From positions 496,001-560,000 of the forward strand of contig OZ223206.1 in the NCBI GenBank assembly GCA_965140395.1: DNA of 64,000 bases, written 5' to 3'. The position numbers and the translations under genes are program-made. The stretch comes from Parvibaculum sp002684405. GTDB lineage: Bacteria; Pseudomonadota; Alphaproteobacteria; Parvibaculales; Parvibaculaceae. Below, in pieces: positions 9,457 to 18,713 of the stretch. The notes beneath the pieces were generated by a model that worked only from the letters and a program-made list of their open reading frames with translations, did no database searches and was not told where the DNA came from. The number at the start of each line of letters is the position of its first letter. Positions within the stretch are counted from its first letter, which is position 1.

Positions 9457-9701
9457 GGGGCTCCTTCGCCGATGGCGGCAATCGGCCGCATTCAAGCCAA
9501 CTCTAACGGGCCCGCCCCGCCCGACCCCAGAAAAAACGCGACCCTTTCGCAAATTAGCTCAAATCCGGAACGCTCTATTGCAGCAAGGCCCGGACTGCCG
9601 CACTTGCCGCAGCGAGGCCGTCAACCTATTCTCCCGGAAAATCCCTCAAAAGGTCCGCCGCGCGGTTTGCGCGCCCGGTCCGGCAAGCAAGGAAGTCTGT
9701 T

Positions 9702-10721
9702 TTGGGTGTCGTCGTCCCCCTCGGAGAAGACCGCGAGCGCAGCAAGAATGCGATCGCCGACCTGCAGCGTCTCGTCGCGGCGGATATGGAGCAGGTCAAC
9801 GAGTTGATCCGTGAGCGGATGAGCTCCGACGTGAAGATGATCCCCGACCTTGCCTCCCACCTGATCGAGTCCGGCGGCAAGCGCCTGCGTCCCATGCTGA
9901 CCGTCGCCTGCGCGCGGATGTGCGGCTATGAGGGCACCTCGCATCAGAAGCTCGCCGCCACGGTGGAGTTCATGCACACCGCGACCCTCCTCCATGACGA
10001 TGTGGTGGACGAGAGCGACCTTCGCCGCGGCAAGGTGACCGCGCGCATGATCTGGGGCAATCAGGCCAGCGTGCTGGTGGGCGACTATCTCCTCGGCCGT
10101 GCCTTCAAGCTGATGGTGGAAACGGGCTCGCTGCGCGCGCTCGACATCCTGTCGGACGCCGCCGCCGTCATCGCGGAAGGCGAAGTGATGCAGCTCATCG
10201 CGGCGAAGGACACCGGCACGACGGAAGACGCCTATATGCGCGTCATCGAAGCCAAGACCGCCGCGCTCTTTGCGTCCGCTTGCGAAATCGGCGCCGTGAT
10301 TTCCGAACATGGCGACAGCGCGGAGGCGGCGCTCCATTCCTATGGCCGCAATCTCGGCATCGCCTTCCAGCTTGTGGACGACGCGCTCGACTATGGCGGC
10401 GCGGCGGCCGCGCTCGGCAAGAATGTCGGCGACGATTTCCGCGAAGGCAAGATCACCCTTCCCATCGTGCTGGCCTATCGGCGCGGCGACGATGAGGAAC
10501 GCGCCTTCTGGCAGCGCACGCTTGGCGAGGGCGACCAGTCGGAAGAGGATCTCCAGCACGCCATCGAGCTGATCGACAAGCATGACGCGCTGTCGGACAC
10601 GATCTCCCGCGCCCGCCATTACGGCGCCATCGCCATCGATGCGCTGGCGATCTTCCCGGAAAGCGACCTGCGTCAGGCGCTGAGCGATCTCGTCGAGTTC
10701 TGCATCAGCCGCGACCACTGA
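9702..10721 (+). CDS. ispB: long-chain polyprenyl (octaprenyl-type) diphosphate synthase
   Basis: This 339-residue trans-prenyltransferase condenses isopentenyl diphosphate onto an allylic primer to make the ubiquinone side chain. The first aspartate-rich motif DDVVD is at 99-103 in LLHDDVVDESDLRRG, and the second, DDALD, is at 226-230. GGKRLRP at 58-64 binds the pyrophosphate. The start is a TTG preceded by an AAGGAAG ribosome site. Chain length is not predictable with certainty. IspE lies 0.2 kb away on the other strand, and IspH is also in this window. Confidence 0.93.
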   Translation: MGVVVPLGEDRERSKNAIADLQRLVAADMEQVNELIRERMSSDVKMIPDLASHLIESGGKRLRPMLTVACARMCGYEGTSHQKLAATVEFMHTATLLHDDVVDESDLRRGKVTARMIWGNQASVLVGDYLLGRAFKLMVETGSLRALDILSDAAAVIAEGEVMQLIAAKDTGTTEDAYMRVIEAKTAALFASACEIGAVISEHGDSAEAALHSYGRNLGIAFQLVDDALDYGGAAAALGKNVGDDFREGKITLPIVLAYRRGDDEERAFWQRTLGEGDQSEEDLQHAIELIDKHDALSDTISRARHYGAIAIDALAIFPESDLRQALSDLVEFCISRDH

Positions 10722-10785
10722 GCGTGCCGGCATAGCCTCTCCCTTGGAGAGCAAAGTTGGCCCGGGCATATGATGCAAAAAATAC

Positions 10786-10870
10786 TGTCATCCCGGCCTT
10801 GTGCCGGGATCCAGAGCGACAAGCTCGGCGATTGCGGTCCCTGGCCCCCGGGACGAGCCCGGGGTGACAG
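10786..10870. repeat. palindromic intergenic repeat, second sequence family
   Basis: It begins TGTCATCCCGGCCTTG and ends CCCGGGGTGACAG, with two hairpins separated by a CCAG...CTGG inner pair. A close copy lies at 46837-46921. The layout matches the module at 3848 although the stem sequences differ. It fills most of the space between the converging ispB and ispE genes. Confidence 0.85.
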
Positions 10871-10932
10871 CTATTGGGTGAGAGCAATGCTCAAACAATA
10901 GCGGCGCAACACCGACAGAAAATTCTCCCTGC

Positions 10933-11826
10933 CTACCCCGTCACCACGGGCGCTGCGGCGCACCACCAGTCCGGATAATCCGCCGACAGGATGGAGAGTG
11001 CGTCCTGTGCATCATTCCGGTCGCTGAAGATCGCAAAACAGGTCGCGCCCGAGCCGGACATGCGGGCCAGCAAGGCGCCGGGCAGCGTGTCGAGCTTGCG
11101 CAGCACCATGCCGATGGCCGGCGCGATCTCCATGGCCGGCGTTTCCAGATCGTTGGGATGGCGGGCGAGCCATTGAAGAAGCTCGTCCAGCGTCGCAAAA
11201 GACGGCGGCGGTGTCTCTTCCCTTCCCTCCGTCAGGAGGGCGGCATCGAGCCGGGCGAACACCTTTCCCGTCGGCACCGCGACGCCCGGATTGACCAGCA
11301 GCAGCACGAAATCCGGCAGCGCGGGCAGGCGCGCGACGCGCTCGCCGATCCCGGTCATGAAGGCGGGCGCGGCATCGAGACAGACCGGCACATCCGCGCC
11401 CAGTTCGAGCGCGATGCGGGCCAGCGTCTCATGGTCGAGCTGTGCGCCCCATAATTCGTTCAGCAGATTGAGCGCGGCGGCCGCGTCCGCAGACCCGCCC
11501 CCTATGCCCGAGGCGACAGGCAGCCATTTCTCGAGCGCGATCCTTGCGCCCCTGCCGCTCCCCGTCTCCGCCAGCAGCGCATGGGCCGCGCGCAGCACGA
11601 GATTGTCCGCCTCGCCGGTCAGGTCGTCGGCGAAGGGGCCTTCAATATCGAGAGTGAGATCGGTTGCGGGGTCCGCCGTCAGCCGGTCGCCCGTATCGGG
11701 AAAGACGACGAAGCTTTCCAGCTCGTGATAGCCATCCGGGCGGCGTCCGGCGATGCGGAGCGACAGGTTCACCTTGGCCCGCGCCATCGCCCGCTTTGCC
11801 GGGCTCATGCGCGCGCCCCCGGCCAT
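10933..11826 (-). CDS. ispE: 4-diphosphocytidyl-2-C-methyl-D-erythritol kinase
   Basis: This 297-residue GHMP kinase carries out the ATP-dependent fourth step of the MEP isoprenoid pathway. The substrate-binding start ARAKVNLSLRI and the GHMP ATP-binding loop LPVASGIGGGSADAA (residues 102-116) are clear. I use the ATG at 11826, four bases after the TPR gene stop. The ATG codons at 11808 and 11787 are alternatives, since no candidate has a strong ribosome site. It is probably co-transcribed with the upstream TPR gene. Confidence 0.93.
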   Translation of the reverse strand: MAGGARMSPAKRAMARAKVNLSLRIAGRRPDGYHELESFVVFPDTGDRLTADPATDLTLDIEGPFADDLTGEADNLVLRAAHALLAETGSGRGARIALEKWLPVASGIGGGSADAAAALNLLNELWGAQLDHETLARIALELGADVPVCLDAAPAFMTGIGERVARLPALPDFVLLLVNPGVAVPTGKVFARLDAALLTEGREETPPPSFATLDELLQWLARHPNDLETPAMEIAPAIGMVLRKLDTLPGALLARMSGSGATCFAIFSDRNDAQDALSILSADYPDWWCAAAPVVTG

Positions 11827-11830
11827 CCCA

Positions 11831-13678
11831 TCAGGAGCCGGCCTGGCCCGGCGCCCCCGTGTCGAGCAGGGCGCCGACATCATTGCGCTTCTCGGCCTTT
11901 TCGAGGCCGTATTCCAGCTTGTCCTTCAGGAGCTGAATGCGCTTCTTGTCGGGGTCGAGTTCGAGGGCGTGGCCCCACTGGAACCCGGCTTCGATCTTGC
12001 GGCCCACCTTCCACAGCGCATCGCCCAGATGCTCGTTGATGGTCGGGTCGCTCGGCTCCAGTTCCGTGGCGCGTTCCAGATATTTCACGGCTTCCTTGTA
12101 GTCGCCCAGCCGGTAATGCGCCCAGCCGAGACTGTCCACGATGTAGCCGTCATCGGGGCGCTGCTCCACGGCCTTTTCGATCATGTCGAAGGCTTCGCTC
12201 AAATGCGTCCCCTTCTCCACCCAGGAATAGCCCAGATAGTTGAGTACCAGCGCATTGCCGTCGGAAAGTTTCAGCGCGTGCTTGAGGTCCTTCTCCGCCT
12301 GGTCCCAGTTACCCAGCCGCTCATTACAGATGCCGCGGGCGTAATAGAGCGTCCAGTCCGAGCGGGACGGCGTCTTCACCAGGGCGATCGCCTTTTCATA
12401 TTCGGCTTCGGCTTTGGCGTAGTCTTCCTTGCTGCGATAGAGGTCGCCCAGCGCCACCAGCGGATCCATTTCCTGCGGATAGTCTTCGACCAGGTTCCGC
12501 AGGAGAGACGCCGCCTCCTCTTCCTTACCGAGCCTGTTGAGGTCGACCCCGGTCTGGATCTGCGCGGACAGATAGAGCGCGGAATCCTCGGAAACCTCCG
12601 AATACTGATCGATGGCGACCTGCCAGCGCTCCTGGTCTTCGTAAAGACCGCCCAGCACGGTGCGCGCCACGTCGAAATCCGGCTTCATGAAAAGCGCCAG
12701 ATGGATATAGAGCTGCGCGAGCTGGCGCGTCGCGCCCTGGTCGAGCGCACTGCCGAGACCGTAAAGCACTTCGGCCACACCGGCGGCGGGCGTCGCCGCC
12801 ACGCGCGGCAGGGCCTTGCCCGCTGCGAGGCGGCGCACCGCGTCGGCCACCAGCGGATTGTCGGGTGCGAGTTTCTGGAACTGCCCGAATAGCGTTGCCG
12901 CGTCCTCGGCATGGCCGTTGCGCTGCAGGAAAGAGGCATAGGCCTGGACGACGCGGATCGAGCCGCCGCCCGTCGCCGTCATCGCCTCTGCGAAGGCTTT
13001 GCTGGCCCCCTTCGTATCGCCCAGATAGTCGAGGATCAGCGCCTTGTGAAAGGTGCGGAAAAGGTCATAGGCCGTGCGGCCCTCGAAGGCGGCGAGCTTT
13101 TCCAGCGCCGCATCCTTTTCGCCCTTGCCGGCTTCGGCCCATGCGCCGGTGAGCGTGCCGACCAATGCGCTGAAGGGCCCCTTTTCGGATTGCGCATCCT
13201 TCACGGCCTGGGCGTCGTAATTGCCGCGCTTCACGGCATCCAGCGCCAGCACGAGACCGGCGAGCCGGTCGTCCGGCGTCTGTGCCACGAGTTTGCGCGC
13301 AAGCCTTACCGCCCGGCCCTCGTCGGCAGCGACGAGCGAGGAGGTGAAGGCCCGTTGCAGCACGACCGGGTCGGTCGGCGCGGCCTTCAGCGCCCCGGTC
13401 GAAATAGGCCGCCGCCGTTTCGCTGTCGTTCTGCGCGGCCGCGTGACGGCCCGCGAGATAGGCGCCATAGGCGGTTTCGGTCCGAATGACGTCGCTGTCG
13501 CCCAGCCCCAGCGAGGAGCCCAGCGAAGACCCCGAGCCCGGCGCAGCCCGACAGGCCAAGCGCCAGACCGCCCAGAAGGGCGACCCTCGCGAAAGCATGT
13601 CCCGGACGGGAAAGAAGACGGGCGCGACCTCTCGCGGAATGGCGGTTTCCCCCCGCGGGCTTCACGCTTCAACATCAT
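11831..13678 (-). CDS. TPR-repeat lipoprotein, frameshifted N-terminal region
   Basis: Most of this gene encodes tandem tetratricopeptide repeats such as YLERATELEPSDPTINEHLG and AEAEYEKAIALV, typical of envelope scaffold proteins. The N-terminal part is broken. The lipoprotein signal ALLGGLALGLSGCAG reads in one frame, LGDSDVIRTETAYGAYLAG in a second and LKAAPTDPVVLQRAF in a third. Removing one G from each of three runs (13649-13654, 13530-13539, 13393-13396) gives a continuous 614-residue lipoprotein whose first repeat reads YFDRALKAAPTDP. One frame stays open by chance from 13807, but its residues over 13400-13650 do not look like protein. A GTG at 13665 could be the true start. Confidence 0.8.
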   Translation of the reverse strand: MMLKREARGGKPPFRERSRPSSFPSGTCFREGRPSGRSGAWPVGLRRARGLRWAPRWGWATATSFGPKPPMAPISRAVTRPRRTTAKRRRPISTGALKAAPTDPVVLQRAFTSSLVAADEGRAVRLARKLVAQTPDDRLAGLVLALDAVKRGNYDAQAVKDAQSEKGPFSALVGTLTGAWAEAGKGEKDAALEKLAAFEGRTAYDLFRTFHKALILDYLGDTKGASKAFAEAMTATGGGSIRVVQAYASFLQRNGHAEDAATLFGQFQKLAPDNPLVADAVRRLAAGKALPRVAATPAAGVAEVLYGLGSALDQGATRQLAQLYIHLALFMKPDFDVARTVLGGLYEDQERWQVAIDQYSEVSEDSALYLSAQIQTGVDLNRLGKEEEAASLLRNLVEDYPQEMDPLVALGDLYRSKEDYAKAEAEYEKAIALVKTPSRSDWTLYYARGICNERLGNWDQAEKDLKHALKLSDGNALVLNYLGYSWVEKGTHLSEAFDMIEKAVEQRPDDGYIVDSLGWAHYRLGDYKEAVKYLERATELEPSDPTINEHLGDALWKVGRKIEAGFQWGHALELDPDKKRIQLLKDKLEYGLEKAEKRNDVGALLDTGAPGQAGS

Positions 13679-13769
13679 TAACGGATTGCCTCTGGTCCTT
13701 GTCTGCCGAACGCTCGCGCAGAAACCCGCCCGCGCGCCCCGGCGTCCCGACAGCGTAAGACCATGCGAA

Positions 13770-13802
13770 CCGCTTTGCCAGCCCGGCGGACCGGCAAAGC
13801 GG
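13770..13802. repeat. perfect 10-bp inverted repeat between the ETF-QO and TPR genes
   Basis: CCGCTTTGCC at 13770-13779 and GGCAAAGCGG at 13793-13802 can form a 10-bp stem with a 13-base loop. It sits just beyond the ETF-QO stop on the minus strand. No T-run follows, so it is more a potential mRNA-stabilising hairpin than a classical terminator. Confidence 0.6.
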
Positions 13803-13813
13803 CGCATGGCTGC

Positions 13814-15495
13814 TTACATATTCGGGTAGTTCGGCCCACCGCCGCCTTCGGGAACCGTCCAGTTGATGTTCTGGGAAGGATCCTTGATGTCGCAGGTTTT
13901 GCAGTGGACGCAGTTCTGCGCGTTGATCTGGAAGCGCGGATTGGATCCGTCATCGTCCCTGACCACTTCATAGACGCCTGCCGGGCAATAGCGCTGCGCG
14001 GGTTCGTCATACATGGGCAGGTTGTAGTTGATCGGGATTTCCGGGTCCTTGAGGCGCAGATGGACCGGCTGGGTCCTCCTCATGGTTGGTCGCCGACAGG
14101 AAGACCGAGGACAGCTTGTCGAAGGAAATCTTGCCGTCCGGCTTCGGATAGTCGATCGGCTTGCAGTCCGCCGCCTTCTTCAGCGTGGCGCTGTCCGGCT
14201 TGCCGTGCTTCAGCGTGAAGGGCAGACCGATGCCGAGATTGTTCATCCACATGTCGATGCCGCCGAAGGCAAGGCCGATCATGGTGCCGAATTTCGACCA
14301 GAAGGGCTTCACATTGCGGACGCGCTTCAGGTCCTTGTAGACGGCGCTCTTTTCATAGGCTTCCGTATAGGCCGTCAGCTCGTCGCCGCTGCGCCCGTCC
14401 TTCACCGCGTCGAAGGCCGCTTCGGCGCCCATCATGCCGGTCAGCATGGCGTTGTGGCTGCCCTTGATGCGCGGCACGTTGACGAAGCCCGCCGAACAGC
14501 CGATCAGCGCACCGCCCGGGAAGGTGAGCTTCGGCACGGACTGGAAGCCGCCCTCGGTGATGGCGCGCGCGCCATAGGAGATGCGCTTGCCGCCCTCGAA
14601 GGTGTCGCGCACGGCCTGATGCTGCTTGAAGCGCTGGAACTCGTCGAAAGGCGAGAGATACGGGTTCTTGTAGTTCAGGTGAACCACGAAGCCGACCGAC
14701 ACCAAATTGTCGCCGAAATGATAGAGGAACGAGCCGCCGCCGGTATTGTTGTCGAGCGGCCAGCCCATGGTGTGCTGCACCAGACCCTTTTTGTGCTTCT
14801 TCGGGTCGATTTCCCACAGCTCTTTCAGGCCGATGCCGAATTTCTGCGGTTCGCGGCCCTCGTCCAGACGGTATTTGCGGATCAGCTCCTTGGAGAGCGA
14901 GCCGCGCACACCTTCGCCGAAGAGCGTGTATTTCGCGCGCAGCTCCATGCCGCGCATGAAGCTGTCCTTGTGCGTGCCATCCTTGGCGACGCCCCATATC
15001 GCCGGTCGCCACGCCGGTGACCGAGCCATTCTCGTCATAGAGAATCTCGGCGCCCGCGAAGCCGGGATAGATTTCCACGCCCAGCTCTTCGGCCTTGGTG
15101 GCCAGCCAGCGGCACAGATTGCCCAGGCTGACGATGTAATTGCCGTGATTGTTCATCAGCGGCGGCATCAGGAAGTTCGGCACGCGAACGCCGCCTGCCG
15201 GGCCGAGATAGACGAAATGATCCGCCGTCACTTCCGTATCGACCGGGGCGTCCTGCTCGCGCCAATCGGGGATCAGCGCGTCGAGGCCGACGGGATCGAC
15301 CACCGCGCCTGAAAGAATATGCGCGCCGACTTCCGAGCCCTTCTCGATCACGCAGACCGAAAGGTCGAAATCCTCTTCCGCCGCCTTCTGGCGCAGCCGG
15401 ATCGCCGCCGAGAGGCCCGCCGGGCCGCCGCCAACGATCACGACGTCGTATTCCATATATTCGCGCTCGGGGAGCGCGTCCGCCTGGTCGCTCAT
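13814..15495 (-). pseudogene. electron transfer flavoprotein-ubiquinone oxidoreductase, two frameshifts
   Basis: ETF-QO passes electrons from flavoprotein dehydrogenases to ubiquinone at the inner membrane. The N-terminus has the FAD motif VVIVGGGPAGLSAAIRL, the middle has the quinone and FAD region (HTMGWPLDNNTGGGSFLYH) and the C-terminus has the ferredoxin-like cluster CVHCKTCDIKDPSQNINW. The three parts lie in different frames. One surplus G in the run at 14992-14995 breaks GDMGVAKDGTHKDSF, and one surplus base at 14071-14073 breaks EEDQPVHLRLKDP. Correcting both yields 559 residues, the normal family length. With every motif otherwise intact, sequencing error is as likely as real decay. 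Confidence 0.88.
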
Positions 15496-15800
15496 CTAAC
15501 CCTCTTTTCTCCTGCCGCGTTCCGTCCTCGGTCCCCCTTGGGGCCTGCCGACCGGGGCCCGGGGAACGCCGGAATCCCTCTAAATTTCGCAACACTTATG
15601 GTGCCTACGGCTGTTGCGGTCAACACAGAGAGCCGTTCAGGACCGTTTCCCCTTTCATGCCGGATGCACATGGCCGGGTTCGCTGATAATCTTGTCTCGT
15701 CAATCATGCAGAAGACAGTAGGCAGTCAATTGCGACCGTCAAATGCGGCGATCGTTATGCGGTCCGTTCGGAACGTGAAATTCAGGGGTTCTTTTCCATA
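15496..15800. other. divergent intergenic region between ETF-QO and uracil-DNA glycosylase
   Basis: These 305 bases separate two divergently transcribed genes and must hold both promoters. I see no convincing -35/-10 pair, hairpin or repeat. Short reading frames here have no protein-like features. Confidence 0.5.
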
Positions 15801-16655
15801 ATGGACGGCGAGGCACGGGAATTTTCGGCGGAAGACGCGGCGGCACTGTTGGCGCTCTATGTCGAATCCGGCTGGACGGATGCGCTGGCCGAAGAACCGG
15901 TGAACCGTTACGAGCTGTCCGATGCGCCGGCCCGCGCCGCCGAGACCGCGCCTGCCGCGCCGGACGGTCCCCGCAAGGCGCCGCAAGCGCGGGCGACCCC
16001 GGTCGAGGCCCCCCGCCCGGCTGCGCCCGCATCGATTCCCCTGGAAGAGGCCGAAGCCGCCGAGACTGCGCGGGAGATCGCCGCGCGCTGCCAGACGCTC
16101 GACGAGCTCAAACAGGCGCTTTCCGACTTCGAGGGCTGCGCCCTCAAATTCACCGCCAAGAACCTGGTTTTCGCCGACGGCAATCCGGAAGCGGAGCTGA
16201 TGTTCGTGGGCGAGGCGCCGGGACGCGACGAGGATATTCAGGGCCTGCCTTTCGTGGGCCGGGCGGGCCAGCTTCTCGACCGGATGCTCACCGCCATCGG
16301 CCGCGACCGGCAGAGCGTCTACATCACCAACGTGCTGAACTGGCGCCCGCCGGGCAATCGCGCGCCCACGCCTGCCGAGCAGGCCATCTGCCAGCCTTTC
16401 ATCGAGCGCCATATCGAACTGGCAAAGCCGGAAGTGCTGGTGTTTCTGGGCGGCGTGTCGGCCAAGCAGCTCCTCAACACCACCACCGGCATCATGCGGC
16501 TCCGGGGCAAATGGAACGTCTATCGCGCAGGCGACCGCGAAATTCCGGCCCTGCCGACGCTCCACCCGGCCTATCTCCTGCGCCAGCCCGCCCAGAAGCG
16601 CCTGGCCTGGCACGATCTTCTCTCGCTGATGCAGCGCCTCAACGCCCCCCGTTAA
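15801..16655 (+). CDS. family 4-like uracil-DNA glycosylase lacking two Fe-S cysteines
   Basis: This 284-residue enzyme should remove uracil from DNA. An Ala/Pro-rich N-terminal extension of about 85 residues precedes the catalytic fold. Motif A, GEAPGRDED, is at 137-145, PFVGRAGQLLDRML follows, and motif B, HPAYLLR, is at 255-261. Family 4 enzymes usually bind a [4Fe-4S] cluster through four cysteines. Here Cys113 and Cys197 remain, but the second position is Lys116 (CALK) and the third is Trp181 (NVLNWRPPGNR), so the cluster is probably lost. It is followed 84 bp later by the transglycosylase gene. Confidence 0.9.
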   Translation: MDGEAREFSAEDAAALLALYVESGWTDALAEEPVNRYELSDAPARAAETAPAAPDGPRKAPQARATPVEAPRPAAPASIPLEEAEAAETAREIAARCQTLDELKQALSDFEGCALKFTAKNLVFADGNPEAELMFVGEAPGRDEDIQGLPFVGRAGQLLDRMLTAIGRDRQSVYITNVLNWRPPGNRAPTPAEQAICQPFIERHIELAKPEVLVFLGGVSAKQLLNTTTGIMRLRGKWNVYRAGDREIPALPTLHPAYLLRQPAQKRLAWHDLLSLMQRLNAPR

Positions 16656-16739
16656 CCTACGAGTAATTAATTTGCCTTGGCGCTTGAGAGGCGGCAGATG
16701 AGCGATATGATACCCGCTCATGCGCTGGGGGGTGCATTT

Positions 16740-18557
16740 ATGACGACTTCGGTTTCCGGGGGGCGGACGGCCTGTCCTGCCCGTATAATTTTTAAATTCG
16801 CGCTCGCGGGCTTTCTGGCCGGCGCGGCGCTGATGCCGCTGCAGGCGGCCGCTGCGCAGGGCCCGTCCACAGACGGGGCCACGGTGGTGCCCGCGCGTAT
16901 CTGGAGCCCGGAAGTTCTGAGCGGCAAGGACCGCGAACTCTACCGGCAGCTTTTCGCCGAGACCCGTCGCGGCCACTGGAAAAAAGCCGACGCCATCGCC
17001 GCGAAACTCTCCGACAAGCGGCTGATGGGCTTCGTCCTCTACGAAAAATATATGGGCCCGCATTACCGCACGTCCTATTCGGAACTTGCGGCCTGGATGA
17101 AGAAATATCGCGACCTGCCGGGCGCGAAGGACATCTACAAGCTTGCCGTGAAGCGCCGCCCCCATGGCGCATGGCCCGCGCGGCCTGCCCGGCGCAAATG
17201 GCGCGCACCGGCGCATTCCGATTACGCAGTCTATGAAAAAGACGACCGGCCCCTGTCCGCGGCCTATAAGCGGATCGCACCGCAGGTCCGCCGTCACGTC
17301 TCCTCCGACAGCGCGGAAGAAACGCTTCACTTCTTGAAGCGCTATCACGTCAGATCGAAACTCAACGCCGTCGAATTCGACAAGGTGCGCGTGCGCGTCG
17401 CGGCCTCGGCCTTCCTCGAGGGCAATGACGAGCTGGCCTATCGCATCGCCGACGAAATTTCGTCCCGTCACGCGCGCTATGTACCGCTCGCGGACTGGTA
17501 TGCCGGTCTGTCGGCCTGGCGCCAGGGGCACTATGCGAACGCCGCGCGCCACTTCAAACGCCTGTCGGAAACGAACAGCGCGGGCGACTGGTCCAAGGCG
17601 GCGGGCGGTTTCTGGGCGGCGCGCGCCTATCTTGCCGATCACGATCCGGAGCGCGTCGCGCCGATGCTGGAACGCGCCGCGGCGACGGGCGCGACCTTTT
17701 ACGGCCTTCTCGCCACGCGCCAGCTCGGCCGCAAGATCGACATCGACTGGGTGCAGCCCGAACTCAACCAGAAATCCTTCCGCGCTCTTATCGCCAACAA
17801 GGCGGTGGCGCGCGCCGTGGCGCTGGTGCAGATCGGGCGCAAGGATCTCGCCGAACGCGAACTGATCCGTGCGCATGGCGAACTCGATCCCTCGCTCGAC
17901 CAGCCGCTGATCGCGCTGGCGCAGACCTTCGCCCTGCCCGCCGTGGCGCTTCAGGTGGCGAGCGCGGCGCATGTGCCCCATCGCATGGTCCATGGCCGCG
18001 TGCGGATGAATGCGGGGCTCTTTCCCATTCCCGACTACAAGCCCAAGGCCGGTTACACGATGGACCGCGCCCTCATCTTCGCCTTCATGCGGCAGGAAAG
18101 TAAGTTCAAGCCCGATGCGAAATCCTATGCGGGTGCGCGCGGCCTGATGCAGATCATGCCCGCGACCGCGAGCTACATCACCAAGGATCGCAGCCTTGCG
18201 GGCCGCAACCGGGACAAGCTGCTCGATCCGAATTTCAATGTCGGGCTCGGGCAGGACTATCTGAACGAGCTGATGAGCTACAGCCAGCCGCAGGGCAATC
18301 TCTTCATGCTCACCACCGCCTATAATGGCGGTCCGGGCAATCTGATGCGCTGGCTCCAGAACATCGATTTCAAGGGCGATCCGTTCCTCTTCATCGAATC
18401 GATCCCGGCGCCGGAAACGCGCGGCTATATCGAGCGCGTGATTTCCAATTTCTGGCTCTATCGCTCCCGCCTCGGGCAGCCCGTCCGCTCGCTCGACGAG
18501 AGTGCATCCGGCACCTGGCCGGTGTATAAGGGCGTGGACGGGTCTCCGTCCTCCTGA
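16740..18557 (+). CDS. exported soluble lytic murein transglycosylase (SLT domain)
   Basis: This roughly 605-residue periplasmic enzyme cleaves peptidoglycan glycosidic bonds. A signal peptide (IIFKFALAGFLAGAALMPLQAAAAQ) is followed by a long helical superhelix domain. A C-terminal Goose-type SLT domain carries catalytic Glu453 in FMRQESKFKPDAKSYAGARG, then LMQIMPATA and the AYNGGPGN motif. The start is uncertain: ATG at 16740 follows a G-run, whereas ATG at 16698 has a GAGAGG site six bases upstream and would add 14 residues. Confidence 0.92.
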   Translation: MTTSVSGGRTACPARIIFKFALAGFLAGAALMPLQAAAAQGPSTDGATVVPARIWSPEVLSGKDRELYRQLFAETRRGHWKKADAIAAKLSDKRLMGFVLYEKYMGPHYRTSYSELAAWMKKYRDLPGAKDIYKLAVKRRPHGAWPARPARRKWRAPAHSDYAVYEKDDRPLSAAYKRIAPQVRRHVSSDSAEETLHFLKRYHVRSKLNAVEFDKVRVRVAASAFLEGNDELAYRIADEISSRHARYVPLADWYAGLSAWRQGHYANAARHFKRLSETNSAGDWSKAAGGFWAARAYLADHDPERVAPMLERAAATGATFYGLLATRQLGRKIDIDWVQPELNQKSFRALIANKAVARAVALVQIGRKDLAERELIRAHGELDPSLDQPLIALAQTFALPAVALQVASAAHVPHRMVHGRVRMNAGLFPIPDYKPKAGYTMDRALIFAFMRQESKFKPDAKSYAGARGLMQIMPATASYITKDRSLAGRNRDKLLDPNFNVGLGQDYLNELMSYSQPQGNLFMLTTAYNGGPGNLMRWLQNIDFKGDPFLFIESIPAPETRGYIERVISNFWLYRSRLGQPVRSLDESASGTWPVYKGVDGSPSS

Positions 18558-18713
18558 TACCGCTCCGGCTTCCGGCACACCGGTTTTCCTGAAAAGGAAC
18601 CGCGTCACGGCCTTTGGTTTTCGACCGGATGCCGGCACGTCTTTTCGGACGGATCGCGGCGGGTCCCCCGCTGCACGCTCCTCGGTAACAACCCCTCAGC
18701 GAAAGGGTCCCCC

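Noticed and set aside
13400..13807. Uninterrupted reading of the TPR gene from 13807 as its true N-terminus
   Set aside because: The residues over 13400-13650 in that frame lack a signal peptide and TPR pattern, while both appear in the other two frames.
15726..18638. 970-codon open frame on the minus strand opposite the uracil glycosylase and transglycosylase
   Set aside because: It spans two well-supported genes and their gap and has no recognisable motif.
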